DNA of 64,000 bases from Polaromonas sp. A23 (GTDB lineage Bacteria; Pseudomonadota; Gammaproteobacteria; Burkholderiales; Burkholderiaceae_C): positions 124,001 through 188,000 of the forward strand of contig NZ_MUNO01000037.1 in NCBI RefSeq assembly GCF_002001015.1. The letters run 5' to 3'. The stretch's first letter is position 1; every line of letters begins with the position of its first letter. A program made the position numbers and the translations under genes. Positions 58,586-64,000 of this stretch are shown here, in pieces. The notes below the pieces were generated by a model. That model saw nothing but the letters and a program-made list of their open reading frames with translations, searched no databases and was not told the origin of the DNA.

Positions 58586-60925
58586 TCAACGCCTGGGCTT
58601 CTTGCTCTGCTTACGTCCTGCGCTGGCAGCCGACTTCTTGACGGCCGCCTTGAGCGCCTGAATAGGCGACTTGGCTGTGCGGCTGTTGCCGGCCGCATTG
58701 CCGCTGCGCGCGCCGGAACGCTGCTCCGCACCTTTGCCGGTCCGCCTGCCACTGCGTTCGTCGCCACGCGGATCGGTTTTGCGCGCAGGCGAGCGCTCCT
58801 GGTCGGGCAGGTCGGAGCTGCGCCCGCCGGCCTTGTCTTTCATGGCGCGGGTGAGCAATTCTTCGCCTTCGCGCACCAGACGGAAGTCAATCTTGCGGCC
58901 GTCAAGGTCGACGCGGCTGACCTGCACACGCACCCGCGTGCCGATGGCGTAGCGTATGCCGGTGCGCTCACCGCGCAGTTCCTGGCGCGCCTCGTCAAAG
59001 CGGAAATACTCGCCCCCCAGCTCGGTGATGTGCACCAGCCCTTCGACATACATCGCATCGAGCGTGACAAAAATGCCGAAGCTGGTGGCCGCCGTGACCA
59101 CGCCGCCGAACTCCTCGCCCAGGTGCTCGCGCATGTACTTGCACTTGAGCCAGGCCTCCACATCGCGGCTGGCCTCGTCGGCGCGCCTTTCGTTGGCGCT
59201 GCAATGCAGGCCGGCGGCCATCCAGGCCAGCTGGTCGGCGCTGGCTTTTTTCGGTTTCTGATCGGGATCCTTCACCCGCGATGCCAGGCGCTTGGAGAGC
59301 TTGGCCTCGGCCTCGCCGGGGGTCGGCAGCAGCGGCAGCTCGTATTTGCTCTTGTTGAGGATGGCCTTGATCACGCGATGCACCAGCAGATCGGGGTAAC
59401 GCCGGATCGGGCTGGTGAAGTGCGTATAGGCCTCGTAGGCCAGGCCGAAGTGGCCGCTGTTCATCGGCGTGTAGATGGCCTGCTGCATGGAGCGCAACAG
59501 CATGGAGTGGATCTGCTGCGCATCCTGCCGGTCCTTAGTCGCCACGGCGATCTGCTGGAACTCGCCCGGTGTCGGGTCGTCGCTGATGCTCATGCCCAGG
59601 CCGATGGCCTTCAGGTAGTTGCGCAGCATGTCCTTCTTCTCGGGCGTCGGACCTTCGTGCACGCGGAACAGCCCGACGTGTTTGCTCTGCGCAATGTAGT
59701 CGGCCGAGCAGACATTGGCCGCCAGCATGGACTCTTCAATCAGGCGGTGCGCCACATTGCGCGTGCGCGGCACGATTTTTTCGATGCGCCCGGCTTCGTC
59801 ACAGACGATTTGCGTCTCGGTGGTTTCAAAGTCCACCGCGCCGCGCACACCACGCTCCTTGAGCAAGGCCTGGTACACATCATGCAGATCCAGCAGATGC
59901 GGCACCAGGGCCTTGCGCTGGGCCGCTTCCGGGCCTCGCGTGTTGGCCAGGATGGCAGCCACTTCGGTGTAGGTAAAACGCGCGTGGCTGAACATCACCG
60001 CCGGGTAAAACTGGTAGGCGTGAACTTCACCTTTTGCATTGACCAGCATGTCGCACACCATGCACAGGCGCTCGACATTCGGGTTCAGCGAGCACAGGCC
60101 GTTGGACAGCTTCTCGGGCAGCATGGGAATCACGCGGCGCGGGAAATAAACACTGGTGGCCCGGTCATAGGCGTCGATATCGATCGCGCTACCGGTTTCC
60201 ACGTAATGGCTGACGTCGGCAATGGCCACCAGCAGGCGCCAGCCTTTGCCGCGGCCGACTTTGGCCGGCTCGCAATAAACCGCATCGTCAAAGTCGCGTG
60301 CATCTTCACCGTCGATGGTGACCAGCGGAACGTCGGTCAGGTCGATCCGGTGTTTCTTGTCGGTGGGACGCACTGCATCGGGCAAGGTGCGGGCCAGCGC
60401 CAGCGCGGCATCGCTGAACTCGTGCGGCACACCATACTTGCGCACGGCAATTTCGATCTCCATGCCCGGGTCATCGATCTCGCCGAGCACTTCTTTGACG
60501 CGCCCGACCGGTTGGCCGAATAACGCTGGCGGTTCTGTCAACTCGACCACCACGATCTGGCCGGGTTTGGCCGCACCGGTGGCACCCTTGGGAATCAGCA
60601 CGTCCTGGCCGTAACGCTTGTCTTCAGGCGCTACCAGCCAGACGCCGCTTTCCTGCAGCAGACGGCCGATGATGGGGTTGGACGAACGCTCGATGATCTC
60701 GGTGACGCGGCCTTCGGGACGATTCTTCCGGTCATGCCGCACGATGCGCGCCTTGACGCGGTCCTTGTGCAACACGGCGCGCATTTCGTTGGGCGGCAGG
60801 TAGATGTCGGCTTCGCCGTCATCACGCAGCACAAAGCCGTGGCCGTCGCGGTGGCCTGAAACAGTGCCTTCAAATTCGGCAAGCAGTCCGGCACCCTGGC
60901 CGCTGCTGTGTGTAGTTGTTTTGAT
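58586..60925 (-). CDS. rnr: Ribonuclease R (start codon uncertain)
   Basis: About 779 residues. The RNB catalytic domain has TIDGEDARDFDDAVYCE, RGTSVYFP-like ATSVYFPRRVIPMLPEKLSNGLCSLNP and HFTSPIRRYPDL; the S1 domain (EEFGGVVTAATSFGIFVTLD) and a Lys/Arg-rich tail follow. It degrades structured RNA 3' to 5'. The cold-shock-like domain EFEGTVSGHRDGHGFVLRDDGEADIYLP is complete only if translation starts upstream of the first GTG (60832), but no ATG/GTG/TTG exists there. ATC at 60925 follows an AGAGAG site and is my best guess; CTG at 60886 is another. The N-terminal winged-helix domain of E. coli RNase R is absent. Confidence 0.9.
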   Translation of the reverse strand: MKTTTHSSGQGAGLLAEFEGTVSGHRDGHGFVLRDDGEADIYLPPNEMRAVLHKDRVKARIVRHDRKNRPEGRVTEIIERSSNPIIGRLLQESGVWLVAPEDKRYGQDVLIPKGATGAAKPGQIVVVELTEPPALFGQPVGRVKEVLGEIDDPGMEIEIAVRKYGVPHEFSDAALALARTLPDAVRPTDKKHRIDLTDVPLVTIDGEDARDFDDAVYCEPAKVGRGKGWRLLVAIADVSHYVETGSAIDIDAYDRATSVYFPRRVIPMLPEKLSNGLCSLNPNVERLCMVCDMLVNAKGEVHAYQFYPAVMFSHARFTYTEVAAILANTRGPEAAQRKALVPHLLDLHDVYQALLKERGVRGAVDFETTETQIVCDEAGRIEKIVPRTRNVAHRLIEESMLAANVCSADYIAQSKHVGLFRVHEGPTPEKKDMLRNYLKAIGLGMSISDDPTPGEFQQIAVATKDRQDAQQIHSMLLRSMQQAIYTPMNSGHFGLAYEAYTHFTSPIRRYPDLLVHRVIKAILNKSKYELPLLPTPGEAEAKLSKRLASRVKDPDQKPKKASADQLAWMAAGLHCSANERRADEASRDVEAWLKCKYMREHLGEEFGGVVTAATSFGIFVTLDAMYVEGLVHITELGGEYFRFDEARQELRGERTGIRYAIGTRVRVQVSRVDLDGRKIDFRLVREGEELLTRAMKDKAGGRSSDLPDQERSPARKTDPRGDERSGRRTGKGAEQRSGARSGNAAGNSRTAKSPIQALKAAVKKSAASAGRKQSKKPRR

Positions 60926-61131
60926 AAGAAATCTCTCTTTTTTGAGATGGTTAGTTGTGTAAGGAATTTTGGCGCTGGCAGGCTGCCTGCGGGAAATTCA
61001 CGGCGCCTGTTTTTAGCTTGCGTGGCAAAAAAATCGGCGGGACGTCATGCACTTTATAGCTCGCGCCATGACTGAAATTTTTTGATGCCCGGTCCAGAAA
61101 ATCGATTCTGTAATGGTACACTGCTGGCTGT

Positions 61132-61216
61132 GCCCGGGTGGCGGAATTGGTAGACGCGCACGGTTCAGGTCCGTGTATCGCAAGATGTGGAGATTCGAGT
61201 TCTCTCCCGGGCACCA
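61132..61216 (+). tRNA. tRNA-Leu (anticodon CAG)
   Basis: Acceptor stem GCCCGGG pairs with CCCGGGC, followed by ACCA encoded in the DNA. The anticodon arm CACGG-TTCAGGT-CCGTG gives CAG. A long variable arm and GATTCGAGTTCTC T-arm fit a class II leucine tRNA of 85 nt. Confidence 0.96.
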
Positions 61217-61245
61217 GATACATCCAGCCAGCAAATGCTGGCAAA

Positions 61246-61279
61246 GCAAAGGCCACTGTCAACCCAGTGGCCTTTTTGC
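61246..61279 (+). terminator. Rho-independent terminator after tRNA-Leu
   Basis: AAAGGCCACTG pairs with CAGTGGCCTTT and runs into TTTTTGC. It lies between convergent tRNA-Leu and rimO and may serve both strands, since the opposite strand also ends with a short T-rich stretch. Confidence 0.85.
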
Positions 61280-61326
61280 TTTTCAGGTGTTTTTTTCGGC
61301 GCCTTTTGCAGCTTCATCCGCAACGC

Positions 61327-62736
61327 TCAGACCGGCACCGCCACCAGATCGTGGCCCTGCGTGCCGACGATCCGTGCTTTGGTAAATTCACCAACTTTCA
61401 GCGTCTTGCTGATCTTCTCAGGCGGCAACAATTTCACGACGCCGTCAATCTCGGGGGCGTCGGCGTAGCTGCGTCCCACGCCGCCTTTTTTCCCCATGCC
61501 AGGTGCCGAATCGACCAGTACCTGCATGGTCGAACCCACGCGCTGCTGCAGCTTGTCGGCAGACACGGCCTCGGCCACCGCCATGAAACGCGCGCGGCGC
61601 TCTTCGCGAAGTTCCAGCGGCAGCATGCCGGGAATGTCGTTGGCCGTGGCGCCTTCGACCGCGCTATAGGCAAAACAGCCTGCCCGGTCGATCTGCGCTT
61701 CGCGCATGAAGTCCAGCAGGTGCTCGAATTCGCCCTCGGTCTCTCCGGGAAAGCCGGCAATGAAGGTGCTGCGGATCACGATTTCAGGACAGATCTCGCG
61801 CCAGCGCGCAATCCGCTCCAGGTTCTTCTCGCCGCTGGCCGGCCGCTTCATGCGCTTGAGTACATCGGGGTGGCTGTGCTGCAGCGGTACGTCAAGGTAA
61901 GGCAGCACCTTGCCGGTGGCCATCAGCGGCAGGATCTCGTCCACACTTGGGTACGGATACACGTAATGCAAGCGCACCCAGGCGCCGTAGGGCTCGGCAA
62001 TCTCGCCCAGCGCCTGCACCAGTTCCAGCATGCGGGTCTTGACCGGTTTCCCATCCCAGAAGCCGGTGCGGTATTTCACGTCCACGCCATAAGCCGAGGT
62101 GTCCTGGCTGATCACCAGCAGTTCCCGGACGCCGCCTTCGAACAGTGCGCGCGCCTCATTGAGCACATCGCTGATCGGACGCGAAACCAGGTCGCCGCGC
62201 ATCGAGGGAATGATGCAGAAGGTGCAGCGGTGGTTGCAGCCCTCGCTGATTTTCAGGTAGGCATAGTGCCTCGGCGTGAGCTTGATGCCGGCAATGCCGA
62301 AGGCGTTGGGCACCAGGTCCACAAAAGGATCATGCGGTTTGGGCAGGTTCAGGTGCACCGCGTCCATGACCTCCTGCGTGGCATGCGGGCCGGTCACGGC
62401 CAGTACGCTGGGATGCATCTGGCGCACCAGGTTGGCACCGCCCTCGCCTGTCTTGGCTCCCAGGCAGCCCGTCACAATGACCCGGCCGTTTTCCGCTAGT
62501 GCCTCGCCTATGGTGTCCAGGCTTTCCCTGACCGCATCATCAATGAACCCGCAGGTGTTGACGATCACGAGGTCGGCACCTTCGAAGGTTTTGGAGGTCT
62601 GGTAGCCTTCGGCGCTTAGCTGCGTGAGGATCAGTTCGGAATCGGTCAGGGCCTTGGGGCAGCCCAGGCTGACAAAACCGACGCGGGGCGCCGTGTTCAG
62701 CGTGGAAGATGGGGGATTGGCAAGGGCTTGGCTCAT
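61327..62736 (-). CDS. rimO: Ribosomal protein S12 methylthiotransferase RimO
   Basis: 469 residues. The N-terminal cluster cysteines are in [23 protein letters not shown] and TGCLG. The radical-SAM cluster is in [21 protein letters not shown]-terminal TRAM domain is present. It adds a methylthio group to an S12 aspartate. Convergent with tRNA-Leu. Confidence 0.97.
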   Translation of the reverse strand: MSQALANPPSSTLNTAPRVGFVSLGCPKALTDSELILTQLSAEGYQTSKTFEGADLVIVNTCGFIDDAVRESLDTIGEALAENGRVIVTGCLGAKTGEGGANLVRQMHPSVLAVTGPHATQEVMDAVHLNLPKPHDPFVDLVPNAFGIAGIKLTPRHYAYLKISEGCNHRCTFCIIPSMRGDLVSRPISDVLNEARALFEGGVRELLVISQDTSAYGVDVKYRTGFWDGKPVKTRMLELVQALGEIAEPYGAWVRLHYVYPYPSVDEILPLMATGKVLPYLDVPLQHSHPDVLKRMKRPASGEKNLERIARWREICPEIVIRSTFIAGFPGETEGEFEHLLDFMREAQIDRAGCFAYSAVEGATANDIPGMLPLELREERRARFMAVAEAVSADKLQQRVGSTMQVLVDSAPGMGKKGGVGRSYADAPEIDGVVKLLPPEKISKTLKVGEFTKARIVGTQGHDLVAVPV

Positions 62737-62799
62737 GCCCTCTATTGTCTCAGAGCCGGCCTGCAGCAGACAGGCACCGCCCGAAAGACCCGGATAAGG

Positions 62800-63417
62800 T
62801 CAGCGCTTCAGGCCCAGCGCAGCCAGCATCTGCTCACTCTGCTTTTGCATCTGTTCCTGCATTTGCGTGAACACGGTTTTTGACTGCTCCACATAATTGC
62901 CCATCATGCCCTGCATGGCAGGCGACTGGGCATTGACGAACTGCGCCCAGGCCTCTGGCGTCAGTCCCTTGGACTGCTCCGACATCTTGAGCTGCAGGTC
63001 CATGAAAGACTGCACGTTTTTTTCGAGATAGCTGCCCATGAAACCCTGCAGCGCATTACCGTAGAACCGGATGATGTTGGCCAGCACCGCCTCAGTGAAC
63101 ATGGGCGCGCCGCCGGCTTCTTCCTCCAGGATGATCTGCAGCAAGATGCTGCGCGTCAGATCTTCGTTGGTCTTGGCATCCCGCACCACAAAATCGGCGC
63201 TGTCCATGACGAGGTTCTTGACCTCGGTTAGCGTGATGTAGGCCGAGGTATCCGTATCGTAGAGACGGCGATTCGGGTATTTCTTGATGACACGCGGCGA
63301 TGCCGTCTTGCCATTGCCGCCTTTGATGCCTGACATTTTTTCCGTCGCATCGCCGGCGGGAGATGCCGCGTCTGCTGACCGGCTCCTGGAGTGACTGTTG
63401 GGCTTGCTTTTGGGCAC
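62800..63417 (-). CDS. phaR: Polyhydroxyalkanoate synthesis repressor PhaR
   Basis: 205 residues from GTG 63417, chosen because AGGAG lies seven bases upstream; a TTG at 63450 lacks such a site. After a basic Ser/Arg-rich N-terminus comes the DNA-binding motif RVIKKYPNRRLYDTDTSAYITLTEVKNLV, then EEEAGGAPMFTEAVLANIIRFYG and a Gln/Met-rich C-terminus. PhaR represses phasin genes and binds polyhydroxybutyrate granules. The presence of the gene suggests the organism stores PHB. Confidence 0.94.
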   Translation of the reverse strand: MPKSKPNSHSRSRSADAASPAGDATEKMSGIKGGNGKTASPRVIKKYPNRRLYDTDTSAYITLTEVKNLVMDSADFVVRDAKTNEDLTRSILLQIILEEEAGGAPMFTEAVLANIIRFYGNALQGFMGSYLEKNVQSFMDLQLKMSEQSKGLTPEAWAQFVNAQSPAMQGMMGNYVEQSKTVFTQMQEQMQKQSEQMLAALGLKR

Positions 63418-63556
63418 TGCGGAACTCCTGTGAATGACTGCCTGTACCAATGCACAAGACTTGCTGACATTCTAGGAAGTATGCATGCTCACAATCACCT
63501 TGGTTTACCCTGTGTGCACCGGAGGTCCGGTGGACGGGAAAACAACTTCAGGAAAT

Positions 63557-63633
63557 TGGTAGGCGCGATTGGACTCGAACCAACGACCCCCACCATGTCA
63601 AGGTGGTGCTCTAACCAGCTGAGCTACGCGCCT
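63557..63633 (-). tRNA. tRNA-Val (anticodon GAC)
   Basis: On the minus strand acceptor AGGCGCG pairs with CGCGCCT, followed by ACCA. The anticodon arm CACC-TTGACAT-GGTG gives GAC; D-arm TAGCTCAGCTGGTTAGAGC and T-arm GTTGGTTCGAGTCCAAT are standard. 77 nt. A TACAAT -10 box lies about 18 bp upstream. Confidence 0.97.
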
Positions 63634-63709
63634 AAGGACTGTTCGACCTCGTCATTGTAGCAGGGCAAAACCGGTCTTTTGCCCGAGGCGCCGTATTTTT
63701 TGCAGGCCG

Positions 63710-64000
63710 TCACCGCCGCCGCGCTGAACGCACGCCACCGACCTCGGCAACAATGGTCAGCACCTGATTGAGCCGCCCCGAATCCGCCACCTCCACGGTG
63801 AAGGTCATCCAGGCAGTGCCGCCGCGGTTGTCCTTGACCGAGGTGGTCTGCACGCCAATCACGTTCATTTTTTCCCGCGCAAACACTTCCGAAATATCGC
63901 GCAGCAGGCCTTGCCGGTCAGCCGCTTCCACGGCCACGTCCACCGGGTAGACCGAACCGTCGCTGCTCTTGGGCTGGCTCCACTGGACTTCAATCACCCG
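63710..64000 (-). CDS. C-terminal ACT domain of a RelA/SpoT-type (p)ppGpp enzyme (5' part missing)
   Basis: The last 96 residues of a gene that enters from the right edge. VIEVQWSQPKSSDG...YPVDVAVEAADRQGLLRDISEVFAREKMNVIGVQTTSVKDNRGGTAWMTFTVEVADSGRLNQVLTIVAEVGGVRSARRR is the ACT domain of long Rel proteins, which senses ribosome or amino-acid state. Catalytic domains are outside the window, so RelA and SpoT cannot be told apart with certainty; RelA is more likely given the tRNA-Val neighbour (inference). Confidence 0.88.
   Translation of the reverse strand, partial: RVIEVQWSQPKSSDGSVYPVDVAVEAADRQGLLRDISEVFAREKMNVIGVQTTSVKDNRGGTAWMTFTVEVADSGRLNQVLTIVAEVGGVRSARRR

Noticed and set aside
60631..60894. 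GTG-started frame overlapping the rnr 5' end
   Set aside because: It is in another frame from the clear RNase R cold-shock domain and shows no homology.

Overview
The window reads as chromosome of a GC-rich betaproteobacterium of the family Comamonadaceae (Polaromonas/Rhodoferax-like; an inference from gene content and order, no search was run). Most of it is housekeeping DNA in the usual Burkholderiales order. The accessory material lies in the first 22 kb.

Left part (1-13.5 kb): the 5' portion of a giant cytosolic hybrid histidine kinase with a tandem array of 92-residue HAMP units (3' end outside the window), a class I methyltransferase, phosphatidylserine decarboxylase, a small NTF2-like protein with an AraC/GyrI-like regulator, a periplasmic PQQ-type sugar dehydrogenase, an NlpC/P60 hydrolase, a DUF4239 membrane protein and a Bug-type solute-binding protein. 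From 13.6 to 19.4 kb is a two-partner secretion operon: TpsB transporter, then a beta-helix TpsA exoprotein with a Gly-Asn linker encoded by a hexanucleotide repeat.

19.8-21.8 kb is the most unusual block: a decayed soxA fragment beside what looks like a complete retron. The reverse transcriptase resembles the myxobacterial Mx162 type. It is preceded by a candidate msr-msd RNA with matching a1/a2 ends, an msd-like hairpin and a -10 box placed to start transcription at a1.

The middle (22-39.4 kb) holds the pyruvate dehydrogenase genes (aceE, aceF, a betaproteobacterial proteasome homologue, lpdA), a FixL/FixJ-like two-component pair, folD, a DUF4149 protein, greA and carA-carB. From 40 to 55 kb runs the envelope/translation cluster, all on the minus strand: rpsB-tsf-pyrH-frr-uppS-cdsA-dxr-rseP-bamA-skp-lpxD-fabZ-lpxA-lpxB-rnhB-rRNA methyltransferase. 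The right end has dadA, nnrD, a YggT protein, rnr, tRNA-Leu, rimO, phaR, tRNA-Val and the 3' end of a relA/spoT gene.

Two repeat families cross these regions. Family 1 is a roughly 58-nt element of two small hairpins, at least 12 copies in 64 kb. Eight copies lie inside intact protein genes and are translated; one forms a terminator. Family 2 is a GC-rich structured element found directly after the stop codons of aceF, carB, fabZ and folD, always in the same orientation relative to the gene. With the retron, these are the best candidates for undescribed biology here.
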